Positions 1-10,739 of a DNA stretch of 25,885 nucleotides are shown in pieces. Every line of letters begins with the position of its first letter. Positions within the stretch are counted from its first letter, which is position 1. The notes under the pieces were generated by a model. That model was not told where the DNA came from. It ran no database searches and saw nothing but the letters and a program-made list of their open reading frames with translations. This DNA comes from Symsagittifera roscoffensis (Eukaryota > Xenacoelomorpha > Acoela > Convolutidae), in NCBI RefSeq assembly GCF_963678635.1, contig NW_026970870.1, positions 1 through 25,885 of the forward strand, given 5' to 3'. A program made the translations under genes and the position numbers.

Positions 1-1181
1 CCTTGTGGAAAATTTGAGTTTTTTCATTTTGCAATTGGAGAGATTAATTTGATCTCAATCTAACACCAAATTTCAGACTCTATTAAAAAATCAAAAAACA
101 AAACACCCAAATTCAAATTTGAACATAGTACAATGCTCACGAACAAAAAACACAACCCTATTCTGAAGATATTTTTTTTCACGTTTTTTGAAACAGCAGT
201 TGCTTGCGCTGTATCTCATCGAAAGTAAAGCAAGAGTTTATATAAAAAAATTGTTGTTTTAACTGGTTTTTTCGATGTATCATCAGAAAGCAAAAGTCGC
301 TTTGCTCGAATAGTGGTGAAGACCTCGTTGCTCCGATCATTGAAAACGGGAAGCAACCTTGTAATCGGATGTATTTTAGTTTTTTCCACGCAAAATTAAG
401 TATCGCAAAAAATGATCCGATTGGGTCGAGTGATATAATACATTAAATTCTTTTCAGTCGATATTCGAACAAAACTTGAAAAAATTAAAGCAATTTTTCC
501 AGTATTGAGAAAAACAGGTTTAATATTTTTTTGCTTTTAGTTTAAACTTGAGCAAATAAAGCGAGTGAATAGGCTTACTTCAGGTAAATTCAGTTTTTGA
601 TTTTTCGGCGCCATTTTGGATTTCAAAATTTCAAAAACATTTTTCCAAAACACAGTAGAACATTTTTGCTTTTTCAAATCTGTTTCTAGTTACAATTCTA
701 CAAAAACTGTTGTTGACTTTGCCTATTTTACTATGAGTATGCCAAAGTTCTAGTGTTTTGTTCAGATCATTTTACCACACCACGCATAAACAACTACCCT
801 AATTTGAAACACACTTTCCTTAAAGACTATGATCGGAAACTACTGTGCTATTTGCACGGTAACCTACTATCCTTGTTTCTTTTTTATTTTTAATTGGTTC
901 CCTTGATTTAATGTAACAAAGAATAAATCGTCATTATTTCTGCTTTTATGTCACATTTTGGATTGTTTACCTCCGAACCGCTTTTAAATGAGTAAAACCA
1001 CTTTTGAATAAATTAAAAAATTGACCAGAATTTTTTAAAATACACTTCAGTACATTTATTGGAGAGCGCCAGCCTCTTTTTCATGCAAATTTCATATTTT
1101 TCAGTGATAATGGATCAATTGATACAAGATATTTTTATTTTTTGCTCAATAGCTTATGATAGAAGATTCTGAGCTTAACGA
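1..1181. other. AT-rich stretch without recognised gene
   Basis: No long reading frame, RNA gene or repeat array is visible. The stretch is full of A and T runs and short low-complexity pieces. It may be intergenic or intronic; nothing in it decides which. Confidence 0.5.
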
Positions 1182-1302
1182 GGCTTTTTTTCCTTTTCCC
1201 CCACCTCGTATGAGCATCAATTTTATGATGTAATCATTGGTTTTACAAGGTTTATCATGAAGACGAAATTAGTTTGTCATGGCCCAATTATTCCGCATGT
1301 CA
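1182..1302 (+). repeat. Dispersed repeat, copy 1 (unoccupied by MITE)
   Basis: This segment is clearly similar to 5752-6262. Shared landmarks in the same order are GGCTYTTTTTCC, GCATCAATTTTATG, TGTAAT/TGTAAC, CAAGGTT, TTTGTCAT and AATTATTCCGCAT. In the other copy a 379-base MITE interrupts the similarity just after CAAGGTT; here the sequence is continuous. It is probably an old dispersed repeat of unknown family. The true ends are not clear by eye. Confidence 0.6.
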
Positions 1303-2369
1303 ATTTTCTTGTTAATCGGTTGTGGGAACAGCAGTAATTTTACTTGTATAATTTTGCAGGTGGGAGAGAGAAAGAAAAAGAGCACTTAACGAAATCAACT
1401 CCATCAGTTTGAAGTTTAGGCTCTATCTCAATTTCAGTTCCTAAAATATCAGTTTTACCAGATGTATTGACTTTTTTGTCCATTTTTGCCTTTTCGCACC
1501 CTTTTCTACCTTGTAAATGGACCATTTCCAATAAATTTAGATTTTGCCCTGATCATGACGGACATTTTCAATTGTGCTATTGAATTAGCCGATTAAGAGA
1601 GGGTAGAATCACGATCAATTCTACACAAAAGATTTACACTATTGCTTTTGGAGGAGAATTTTGAGTGCAAATATTGTATCAAATATTGTATCTTTCAATT
1701 AGCTCTCCTGTATCTGAAGAGTTTTTCATTTGAACTAAAAATTTAGGTGTAATTCTTGAGACTATCCTTGAGTATTAAAATTAATTATTGGCTCTTTTTC
1801 ACTCGGCAAGTATTTAATTCTATACAAAAAATGATTTTTTGCAGATCTGAGAATTGTATAATGCAACAGATGAAGTTCTCTATATGAAACCTAATTGTGT
1901 TTATAAAGGCGAGGTTTATAATAAATTGTTTTCAGGTTAGTATAACAGTAGTAAAAATTAGCCTGAGCGATAGTCATGAGACCCTCTGGTCCGTTTTCAA
2001 ACTAAATTGCTTTCCTGATAACCAAACTCCAATTTTCATCGGTATCTAACAGAACGCAAAAACTCAAAAAAATACCAGCTTTCTACAAACAGAAAAAAAA
2101 ACGAAACTTGAAAAATAACCTGATGAGATGTTATTTTAGTTTTCCTAGCTGTATTTTATGTTCGAAAGAACTTCATTGTTCAAAATGAAGTTAACGAAGA
2201 AAAAAGATATTTTACTCAGGTCTTCTTCAGTTACAAGGTTGCAAGGTTGCGTAAAGTATCTAACGGGCAAATTTTTGGATTAATTTATTTAGCGTATCAA
2301 AAATTTCATTAAAGTGAAGTTGAAAAGATGTATACAATTTGTGTGTTTCACCGTGCTAATTTATTGTGA
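1303..2369. other. No gene recognised
   Basis: AT-rich sequence with no identifiable family. On the minus strand 1340-1531 is open for 63 codons (lysine- and glutamate-rich, ending SFSLPPAKLYK). It could be a small exon, but there is no recognised domain and no clear splice partner. The lower end of the neighbouring LINE may extend to about 2150, but the reading is too worn to fix. Confidence 0.4.
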
Positions 2370-3640
2370 CGAATGTACTCTCAAATAAAAAAAATCTGTT
2401 TAGTCTCTTGAGATCATTTGTCAGTTGGTTCATAACACTTTCGTTTGAAGTATCATATATTAAAACTCCTTTTTGAATATTAGGTTGCACAAGCGCTTTG
2501 TATGCACGTAACAATTGTTTCTTGCTTCAGACTTTTCCAACTTGATAGAATAAACCAAAAAATGTGTTTATTTTTTCCTGAGAATAGAAACGTGATAAAC
2601 AAAACCTAAATTACTGGCTTTTGTCATTCCTAAGCACTTAAATGATTTCCTGTTTTCAATATCACTTTTTTCGACAATAAATTTCTGTTTTAATTTTTGA
2701 ATTTCATTGTTTTTGTTTTAGCGCTGCTTGACGCTCCCGAGCTAATTATTTAATTAAAACCGAAATTAAAATTGCACTGTCGGCAGCATGATGAAAAGTA
2801 TGAGTATTTTGTTGATTGAGTATAAATTATTTATACAGATAAAGAAAAAAGTGGACCTAAAACTGAGCCCTGCGCACTCTATAAGAAGTTTTTAGCGATG
2901 ATTTACGTATACTAAGATACGTAAACTGTGTCCTATTTTCAAGGTAAGAAGTCAAAAGTTCCAAAATGAAACCACTCGATCCATAAGAGTAACATTTACA
3001 TTTTTCTAGAAGTTGTTTAGAATCAACCATGTCGAAAGCTTTTTTTAATCTAAAAAAGGACATTGTGTTGTTTTCCTTTGATTGTCACACTCAAGACTGA
3101 TTGTTCCGATAAGTGACACTACTGCATCATTTGATATTCGATCTGGTCTGAAGCCAAATTGAGTATACTGTAAAATTATTTGATTTATGAAAAGCTAGTT
3201 TATTCTATTGTAAGTTAGTCTTAAATATTTTACCCAAAGCGCGAATTAAGGAAATTAGTCTGTAGCTTTCTGGTTTACGTTTAGATCCCTTCTTACGAAC
3301 CTTAATGGTTTTTACAGTTTTTGAGCATGCTGGGAAATAACCTTTGTCAAAACATTTTTGGAATATTTTTTTTCAAGAAAACTATTGAATTCAAAAAAAC
3401 ATAATTCAAATTGAAACAATCTGTACTATTTTTTATTTCAAATTTTGTAATATCTCAAGCTCTTCAGCCATTTTAAACGGCCTTAAAAACTTTGTTTGCA
3501 AATTTTGTCTCCGTTTTTCATGTGTACCGCTTTTTTCATCTCTTTTGCTAATTTTTCTCCAATGAGTAAGAAATAATTATTGAAATTTTCGACACTTGTT
3601 TCATTGAAACCTTCGTCATTATTTTGTCATTGTTGTTAGG
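2370..3640 (-). pseudogene. Decayed non-LTR retrotransposon (LINE) reverse transcriptase
   Basis: Read on the minus strand from about 3600 downwards, RT landmarks appear in family order across all frames. First comes a pre-RT segment with VENFNNYFLLIGEKLA (near 3570). A segment with FPACSKTVKTIKV and KPESYRLISLI follows (3230-3360), then QFGFRPDR (near 3150). Next is the palm piece KKAFDMVDSKQLLEK (near 3020-3050), AQGSVLGPL (near 2860) and the catalytic-box relic HAADSAILIS (2755-2790). The C-terminal part has KCLGM (near 2640) and LLRAYKALVQPNIQ (near 2490). Frameshifts and stops separate these pieces. One is a lost T near 3044 that breaks an FLDLKKAFD-type motif, another lies near 2880, and a stop follows GKV near 2520. 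No endonuclease domain was found upstream. The element is dead; its clade is uncertain (Jockey/CR1-like by motif style). It differs in sequence from the LINE at 13-19 kb. Confidence 0.8.
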
Positions 3641-4318
3641 TTTCAACCTACAAACCTAAAAACGTTTCGTCCAAAAATTTTGAATGCCGAGTCCCAAACA
3701 GTTTCATGCCCAGTTGATTTAAAACAAAAAATGTTTTTTTTTAAACTAATTACTAGTTCTGAAATGAGTAGTACTTTAAATCTCTTATCATCTTAAGCAA
3801 TAAACAAGATTTTTTAGAGTAATTTTCGGTTATTTTAATTTTTTCTTCTTGAAAATTGATTGAAAAATTTTGGCAAGTTATCAGGCCCACATGCTATTCT
3901 CTAAACACCTCACTTCCAATGTTTTCACTCATTTTAGCACATCATCAAAAATCTAATTATTTCAAAAAAAAAACCGTTCGATATGGGGATTTTTTTTGTT
4001 TCTCAAATGAAACAAGTCTTAATCAAACCTTGAAATAGCAGAAGCGCATAGCGGGAGAGTAGTTTTCTAAATGATACAGTGGTGGCTTTGAAACCAGATG
4101 ATCCCATTGAAGATTCAATTAAGTGTAACTGCTTTTTTATGAAACATTCAAGTGTGTAGGCAAACAACTGTATAAAATCAACAACTGAAACTGTTCAATT
4201 GAGGTATCATTAAGTCAGAAATTCCTGATAAACCGTAAAAGAGACGAGCCAATTGTTTGCACAAAAATAGTTTATTTTGTTGTTTGTCCTTTGTCCAAGA
4301 AGCATTCATCAGTTCCAC
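3641..4318. other. No gene recognised
   Basis: AT-rich. The upper end probably holds a worn upstream part of the minus-strand LINE, but no motif can be read. The open stretch 3856-4038 (+) is rich in N, K and F and has no recognisable domain. Confidence 0.4.
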
Positions 4319-4394
4319 CCCGCACAAAGTTTTCATGAATAAAAGTCGATTATAATGCAAAAATATTGTCCAAAATGTTGGCATTATAATTGGC

Positions 4395-4482
4395 ATTATA
4401 ATCCATTATTATTGTAAATTTAGACCAGAAAATCGATTATAGTGCAATCAGAATCAATTTTTTCCGTAAAAAAACAATTCAG
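4395..4482 (+). repeat. 88-base direct repeat, left copy
   Basis: This matches 4943-5030 almost base for base, from ATTATAATCCATTATT to AACAATTCAG. Once the nested MITE and one target copy are removed, the two copies lie 102 bases apart start to start. They form a two-unit tandem repeat inside the TIR element. Confidence 0.85.
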
Positions 4483-4504
4483 AAAAACCCATTGGCATTA
4501 TAAT

Positions 4505-4942
4505 CAGGGGCGGATTTAGGGGAGGGGCGGGGGGGGGGGGCGGACGCCCCCTCCCTCAGGGATTCGACCCCCTGCCGACCCAAAGGGTCCCCCCTTTGAT
4601 ACTTTTTCAGAAATCTATTTTTGGCCGACCGACCCTAAAATTTTTCTAAAGGCGCCTTTGGCGCCAATATATACTAACTTTGAGGGGGAGCGCGCGCCGA
4701 AAAAAACGCGATTTTTTTGTCAAAATTTTTCAAAAAGTGCCCAAAAACGGCTTTTTTGATTGTTTTTTCAAAAAGTTGCCTGCGGCGCAGAAAATTTAGC
4801 CAAAATAGGGGCAAAACAGAGCTTTGGCACAGCTCGAAAAATCAATTTGGTTGACCTAAAAAAAAAAAAAAAGGTCGTCAAAAATTTTGGAAAATTTTTT
4901 GAAAATCCGCCCCCCCTCGAGAAAATCCTAGATCCGCCCCTG
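4505..4942. mobile_element. hAT-type MITE, copy 1 (438 bp)
   Basis: Terminal inverted repeats begin CAGGGGCGGATTTAGG on the left and end CCTAGATCCGCCCCTG on the right. The element is flanked by a perfect 8-base direct duplication, ATTATAAT (4497-4504 and 4943-4950). CAGGG-type ends with 8-base target duplications are the known hallmark of the hAT superfamily. There is no transposase, so it is non-autonomous. The interior is G/C-rich near the ends and A/T-rich in the middle. The open frame 4760-4990 (+) is a by-product of this composition. Confidence 0.85.
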
Positions 4943-5030
4943 ATTATAATCCATTATTATTGTAAATTTAGACCAGAAAATCGATTATAGTGTAATCAGA
5001 ATCAATTATTTCCGTAAAAAAACAATTCAG
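4943..5030 (+). repeat. 88-base direct repeat, right copy
   Basis: Second copy of the repeat at 4395-4482. Its first eight bases serve as the right-hand target duplication of the MITE, so the MITE landed at the start of this unit. Confidence 0.85.
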
Positions 5031-5751
5031 CAAAACGCAAAACAAAAATGGATTATATTTATTGCAAACTTTTGCAAAACTTTCACCAACTCCTGCAATA
5101 CTCACGGCCTACTCGAAAAGTAAAACTAATACTTTTTATATAAAATACGCGTTTAACCCTACCCCCTCCCCATCTGCGACTTCGACAGCGACTGCTATTC
5201 AGCCCAAACCCCCCTCTGCGTTTACACACCTCTTCAGACCCCACCACCGCCCCTCCCGTAAATTGGGAAAGTGGTGGGCTTAAAGCGTGGAATTTTCAGA
5301 AATATTCACAAATAAATTGACTATAATATATTATAATTGATTACAATCGATTAAAATGGGTTTTATTGATTTGGCGAAAATTAAATTATAATCCATTTTT
5401 GAACAAAATGGATTTTTTTGAATTTTTTAGAGACTGACAATGAAAAGACATTATAATCCATGAAACCTCAGTGCGGGATAGGGATACAGAGATCGTTGAA
5501 ACATGTCAAAATCAGTAGAATCAGTAAATATAAAGAACACATTTTCCAAAACTTTAAGATATTAGTTAGATGTGAATGTGACTAGCAAGATTCAGGAGTA
5601 AAAAGAGATTTTATAAGACAGCTTAGTGCCATCAAGGACAAAAAGAAATTGACTGTAATTTTTCCTGAAGTATCTCATCGAGACATCGGCTTGGTTCTTA
5701 CACAGAGGCGAAGTTGTACTTCGCATACAAAGCAAAAATATGACCGATAAC

Positions 5752-6262
5752 GGCTCTTTTTCCTTCCCCTCACTTCAAATATGCATCAATTTTATGTTGT
5801 AACGAGGGTTTTGCAAGGTTAAGTATAAGCAGGGGCGGATTTAAGGGTGCGGAGGGGGGCTCGACGTCTCTCCCCTCAGGGATTCGACCCCCTGCCCACC
5901 GAAAGGGTCCCTCCTTTGTTCTATTTTGAGATATCAATTTTTGGCGGACTGATAATAAAGTTTTTCTAAAGGCGCCTTTGGTGCCAATATACATTAAATT
6001 TGAGGGGGGAGCGCGCGCCAAAAAACGCCTCTTTTAACCTGTTTTTTTTTTTAAATTTTGCCGGCGGCGCAGAAAGTTTGGCCAAAACAGGGACTTTTTA
6101 GTGCCTTGGGAGAGCTTGAAATGGTCGCCGTAAAAAAGGTCAACAGAAATTTCGAAAAAAATTTTGAAAATCCGCTTTCCCCTCGAGAAAATCCTATATC
6201 CACCCCTGAGTATAAGTATAAAGACCAAATATGTTTGTCATAGTGTAATTATTCCGCATACC
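5752..6262 (+). repeat. Dispersed repeat, copy 2 (occupied by MITE)
   Basis: Similar to 1182-1302 on both sides of the MITE at 5830-6208. The left part covers GGCTCTTTTTCC through CAAGGTT, and the right part covers TTTGTCAT through AATTATTCCGCAT. The comparison shows that the MITE and its 8-base duplication are an insertion into an older repeat. Confidence 0.6.
5830..6208. mobile_element. hAT-type MITE, copy 2 (379 bp)
   Basis: Same family as the element at 4505-4942. It starts CAGGGGCGGATTTAAGG and ends with CCTATATCCACCCCTG. The interior shares GGGATTCGACCCCCTG, AAGGCGCCTTTGG and CCTCGAGAAAATCCTA. A perfect 8-base target duplication, AGTATAAG, lies at 5822-5829 and 6209-6216. The right terminal repeat carries a change (CACCCCTG for CGCCCCTG). 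The open frames around 5770-6243 on both strands fall within or across it and are not genes. Confidence 0.85.
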
Positions 6263-8639
6263 ATTTATAGCAATCAAATTATGTGAACAAAATTTTATTA
6301 TTAAATTTTCGCTAGTTGGAATAAAAATAGCCCCGATAACGCTACTGGGAAAACAGAATGAGTATAACTTTGAGTCTACAATTTTTTTTTAAGTGACGCA
6401 CGCCAATTATGACGGATTAGCAGCACCAATCAATTTGAAAAAAAAAAAGAAATTTGCCAACTAACATGCCTCAATTTATAGAGCTGACGCATTTTAACTA
6501 GTATGCGAAAAAGCTCATTGAAAACATCCGATCCTGCCCATGTTCGAACACTCTACGCTACCGATCCATGAGCTCTTGCAGCTAAAAGGCTACTTATAAT
6601 GAAATAGTTTGTGTTATTATCGTTAGCATTGGCTGTGCTTAATAGCCTTATTGATCAAAATGAACACATTTTGTCGCAACTAAATTTGCGTCGCAACAAA
6701 ATTTGCGACTTAGGTTGAAGAAAAAGAGAGTTCATACTATCACAAAAAAAGAGATCATTCTGAATAAAGAATAAACATCCTTACAAGGCAAAGTTGTAAG
6801 CTCAAAATGGCATTAAATTTTACAGTTTAACCATGACATATCATCATTAAACGAATCTAAGAAAAACAATTTTATCATGATCATTCAGTTTTTGATTTTT
6901 CTTCCAAAAACAGATCAGAATGATTATTTTCTACTACCAGTGTGACTGAATATTTGGAAAAAGAGTTATGCGTTTAAGAACATATGATTAGATTGAAAAT
7001 TTATTTTGGTACGCAAAAATTTTTAGAAACGCAATACTGAATATTCAAATTATCAAAAAAGGAGAAAAAAACTGGATTTCTCCGAAACACTTAGCAAAAA
7101 TTTTAGATGTCGCACTTTGCTCACTGATTTTTTTGTAAATTTGTTGTTCTCCTGAATTTCCTGGAACTCCTGCGAAGTTTCCTAGCAGATGTCCAGGCCA
7201 GGCTTTGAAGGATTTTTATTTCCATAAATGCTTTTACTCTACATTTTAATGAGTTATCATGGGAAAGTCAGATTGAAAAACAGTTCTTTTAACAATTGTC
7301 AGAGAAAATGCCCTGGACCCTTTAAGTTCGTGGCAGGAAGTCTAAGGTTTTCTTCTGGCTAGGTAACTCGGGTGGTCAAAATGTTTCTTTGTTTCTCACA
7401 TTAATTATGTTGTTCAGATATTTAAAGATGAAATGAAAAACTCCGAATTTAAGTGGGCGGATAATTGCAAAAGTTTAGATTTTTTATCAACTGAAAATGT
7501 CCACAATCTTCATATCTTTACATTACAAGGCCAAACTGCGCACTGGGTAGGCGCATAACTTTATGTCTGTATGTTCCTGGATTCCAGAGACAAGTTTTCA
7601 AATATGGTAAGGTTTTTTCGGAACCAAAAAAAAACATTGTTCCATAAATGGAACTTATTACAATTGAACCTCTGAAAATTTCAATTTGAAACACTCTCAA
7701 AAGTTTTCAGGGTGACTGAGACTTTGCGAATTGTCGAAAAGAATTTTTTAATCAAGAAAACAAAAGAGACCAAAAAATACAATTAATTCGTAAGCAACGA
7801 AACTGAGGTTAGTTTCAGTATCTGGAATTGTTTCTTTCTCCCATTCTTCACCTTTGCACTTTTAGTGTTCGCTTTTATTGATTATAATTGAGTTTAATCT
7901 AGAATCACCCAGAGGTAACGTTGTAGAAAACAAAAAGCAAAGTTTGTGCTTTGAAGTTTGAGGATTCCAGATACAAGCCTTAAAGTTTGATCCATCATCA
8001 ATAGCTGTTTAATATTTCAACAGTCCCACTTCGAATCAAAGTGCTTACCAAGGTTGTTACCCTGCTAGGCGAACAATTTCTGAATTGTGTTAAAACAATG
8101 GCAGATATTTCCAAAATATGTTCCTTATATGCAAGTTAAAAAATGATATAAAAACAGAAACAGCTATACAAAAGAGTAAACTGACACAATCAAATGACAA
8201 AAAGTTCACTTTAGAAAACAAATTCCTAAAATTTTGTTAATTTTTTTTGAGTGACGAAATGATATAGCTTGGCTGTTGTATTCTTGGCTTCGATGCAAAA
8301 ATTTGTCATGAAAAGAGTTAACGGTAGTGCAAATTTCAGATAGACATGCAAAGCTGCAATGCATAAAGTAGGACAATGAATCAGAGGTCAATCAAAGGTG
8401 ACAGACAACTTCGAAGGTTAAATAAACCAGAAATAAACAGATTGAATGATTGCATTGAAATGAGAAGAAAAAAACTGAACTGGACTGTGAACTAATTTAA
8501 TCACTATGGCATTCTCTTTTTAGTGGAAATGAAAAGAAATTGAAACTTAAAGTACTTTACAGATTTTATGACGAAAGTTTTTAGCTAGAGTTTGAGTTTT
8601 GATAATGACAAAAGTATAAAAAAAACTTTGAGTTTTCGA
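6263..8639. other. Long stretch without recognised gene
   Basis: AT-rich, with only short open frames (7518-7700 and 8206-8391, minus strand) that show no domain. A short imperfect palindrome of repeated GTCGCAA/TTGCGAC words lies at about 6671-6708. No splice-linked exons, RNA genes or TE motifs were recognised. Confidence 0.45.
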
Positions 8640-9446
8640 CCGCTCTAAGGTCTGCCTTCTCTCTGGACTACCATTTAATTGACGACAAGGGTAGGCCTTG
8701 CAAGCCGCTTCTATTTCTCTTTTGTTTAGTACTCCCCGTCCAGATTTTTGAATATAGTCGATCATGAGGGCCCGCATTTTGTTTATCGCCAAGCGCTTTC
8801 TTCCACTTCGCCTTGATGTCGTTTCGTCCTGCAAGCTTGCTGATTCCTTCATTGAGTGAGACACCAGTCTCTGCTTTCTTACTCAATTTTTCGCGTCCGC
8901 TTTTGGAACTCTCGCTGCTTTGGATGCCCTGAGCTCGTTTTGCCCGATTTTCGCATGCTCTGTTGCGTCTTCGTTTCGTTCCTCCGTCTGTTTTGCGATC
9001 ATATACTCGGTTGCCGTATTTTAATCGCTAGGTCGAATTCGGCTTGCCTCAATGATCGTTTCCGCACCGATAGTCGCTCCTCCCTCTATTTCTGTATCCG
9101 GCCTGATGGCTTGCTCGACCGGATGTGCGATGGATACCACCCTCTCCACCGGTGCACTTGTCTATGGAGCCCTTAATGCTCATCAAGCCGGCGTTTTTTT
9201 CGCCGCTAGCGGCTTGTAGTCCTCGTCGTCAGATTCGGATTGGTCCCCGTGGTCGGCTCGTCGACCTTTTTGCGTTGGTAAACTGCTTTTCTCAATCTTT
9301 TTCCGGTTTTTCGAATTCAATTAAAACTCGGCCATCGTTTTGTGCTTCACTTCCTGTTGCGTATGTGGGTTCTTAGTGGGTCCGGGGAATCTTTTCTTTG
9401 GGGTTGTGGTTTTTCGCAATACCACTCCTAAATTGCTTAAAAAAAC
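8640..9446 (-). pseudogene. GC-richer coding-like remnant downstream of gypsy integrase
   Basis: Base composition changes sharply at about 8640, from AT-rich to mixed, and stays so through the gypsy element. On the minus strand there are long charged open segments: 8547-8864 (with SRRSGRKRLAINKMRALMID) and, in the same frame above it, a piece with PVEQAIRPDTEIEGG and EERNEDATEHAKIGQNELRA. Two in-frame stops interrupt these pieces. A segment reading DDEDYKPLAAKKTPA (near 9210) resembles the acidic tails seen after gypsy integrases. I take the whole as the worn 3' end of the same retroelement. It might instead be a further ORF or an unrelated insertion, since no domain is recognised. Confidence 0.35.
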
Positions 9447-9636
9447 ACCGTTACTCATTTTAATTGTATGCACATTTTCCGACATTATGATGGAATTTAG
9501 TAGTTTTTACCTGTTAAGATTTTTTATCCTTTACAGCACGACCTCCGGTGGTACTGTTCACTTGACGCCGATGGTTCCAATTTTGGCCTGATTGCCAGCT
9601 CCACGCCCTGGTTTTTATCTGGTCTTCTGCCAGTCG

Positions 9637-10682
9637 TTATGGGTGGTGCCTGCTTTCATTTTGTCCGTATTTGACCTGATCCCCCAGTTCGTATCTGCCG
9701 GGTGCGGGGTCTCGATCACATAAACAAGAATGTTTTGAGCGTACTCTAGCCCATTTTAGATTCTTTAAGGAGGCCTTCGTTGTTAAGCTGCTAAGCACCG
9801 TATTTGCCTTCCGACCGTGTTGAGCTTCAATTGAGGCTAATTTTAGCCTGGGGTTGCTGGCAGTTCTTGGAGCTCCGAGGGCCCTTTCGAACAATTTCTC
9901 CCAAGGTTCCGATTTTTCTTCTCGCGCGTAAGTAAGTACTGAGTTCTTCAGACTGCTAATTCTTCGTTCGACGCATCCCGTTGCTGAGTTATCGTTCACT
10001 GGTGATGAGGCTTTCTTGGTTCCTTTCCCCATTACAAAAACCTTCAACATCTTTGGACATGAAATTTGACCCTTGGTTGACACGGATCTGTTGTGATAGG
10101 TCGGGTGTGCTTATCTAATTTTTTAGAAACTTTAGGATTCTATCGAACCTATTTGAACTGCAAACCATGGCCGATGTCATCTTGAGAATTGGTCTAGCGC
10201 TACGAAAACCTACTTCTCAGAATCCCTTAGGTTGTTGATCGGCCTCAAAAATCTGACTGTTTTGACTAATTTGGTTCTTTTGGTTCGAGTATTTTCCCTA
10301 AATCCCCTTTTGGATACAAATTTTTCAAGTTCCTACAGGCTAATGTGCGCTCTCGGCAATTTTCCTCTATCGATGCTAGACTGCGATATATGTACGGATA
10401 CCATATATCCTTGGTCGCCTCGTACATGTTAGATTTTCCATAAAGATAATAGTGTAATCTGTTGTTCACCGCTGCTACGTGTAAGGCATTCGGAATCAGC
10501 AGCTTCTCGTCCATCCAAGGGCATCCATTTTACCTGAAAGTTTTGGGCGTAGAGCTTGCTCATTGTGTAAGATTTGTTATGTATATCAGGCTCTTTGATT
10601 TTAATCATTTCTATAATCTCTTCTAATTGAGGGTCTGCAGGGTCTTGGGTTTTTATAATTCTGAGATTGATTAGCTCTGGGA
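9637..10682 (-). pseudogene. Gypsy integrase remnant, copy 1
   Basis: The N-terminal zinc-binding region reads KDIWYPYIYRSLASIEENC with upstream His residues (10266-10514). It is preceded by a linker read in another frame, EEIIEMIKIKEPDIHNKSY (about 10590). The core then changes frame. The region that should hold the first catalytic Asp reads VRFLRPI, so that Asp is gone. The second catalytic Asp is Asn here (IRVNQGSNF, codon 10076-10078). The Glu box survives in TGCVERRISSLKN. The C-terminal part has EAQHGRKANTVLS and DRDPAPGRYELGDQVKYG (open 9637-10083). A stop interrupts FLKN*ISTPD. The enzyme would insert retroelement cDNA into host DNA; this copy cannot be active. Confidence 0.85.
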
Positions 10683-10739
10683 TGGCGTCTTATTTAATTA
10701 ATTTTTTTAATTTTGCGAAATTCTCGACTTTATAGAATT

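Larger units (their letters stand above)
4319..5477. mobile_element. Terminal-inverted-repeat element, non-autonomous, carrying a nested MITE
   Basis: The two ends are imperfect inverted repeats of about 42-52 bases. The left end (4319-4370) reads CCCGCAC, then TTTTCATG, GATTATAATG, seven bases and ATTGTC. The reverse complement of the right end (5436-5477) reads CCCGCAC, then GTTTCATG, GATTATAATG, seven bases and ATTGTC. Without the nested hAT-type insertion (446 bases with its duplicated target) the element would be about 713 bases. The interior repeats ATTATAATCCAT-like words and has a C-rich tract (5155-5260). That tract is open for 73 codons on the plus strand (5062-5283) but shows no domain, so I do not call it a gene. 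No clear target-site duplication could be fixed, so the superfamily is open. Confidence 0.5.

Noticed and set aside
5700-5730. Small hairpin GCGAAGT/ACTTCGC
   Set aside because: A 7-base stem in long AT-rich DNA with no gene context is not evidence for a terminator or regulatory site.
5770-6243. Small proteins on both strands around 6 kb
   Set aside because: They overlap the second hAT-type MITE and arise from its G/C-rich ends.
6520-6600. tRNA-like GTTCGAAC word on the minus strand
   Set aside because: The bases either side do not form a T-arm stem and no acceptor stem or anticodon arm was found.
8856-9591. Overlapping plus-strand frames of 83-106 codons
   Set aside because: They are antisense to the minus-strand coding-like remnant, show Cys/Ser/Arg-rich translation and no domain, and part of the region is repeated at 14838 without the frame being kept.
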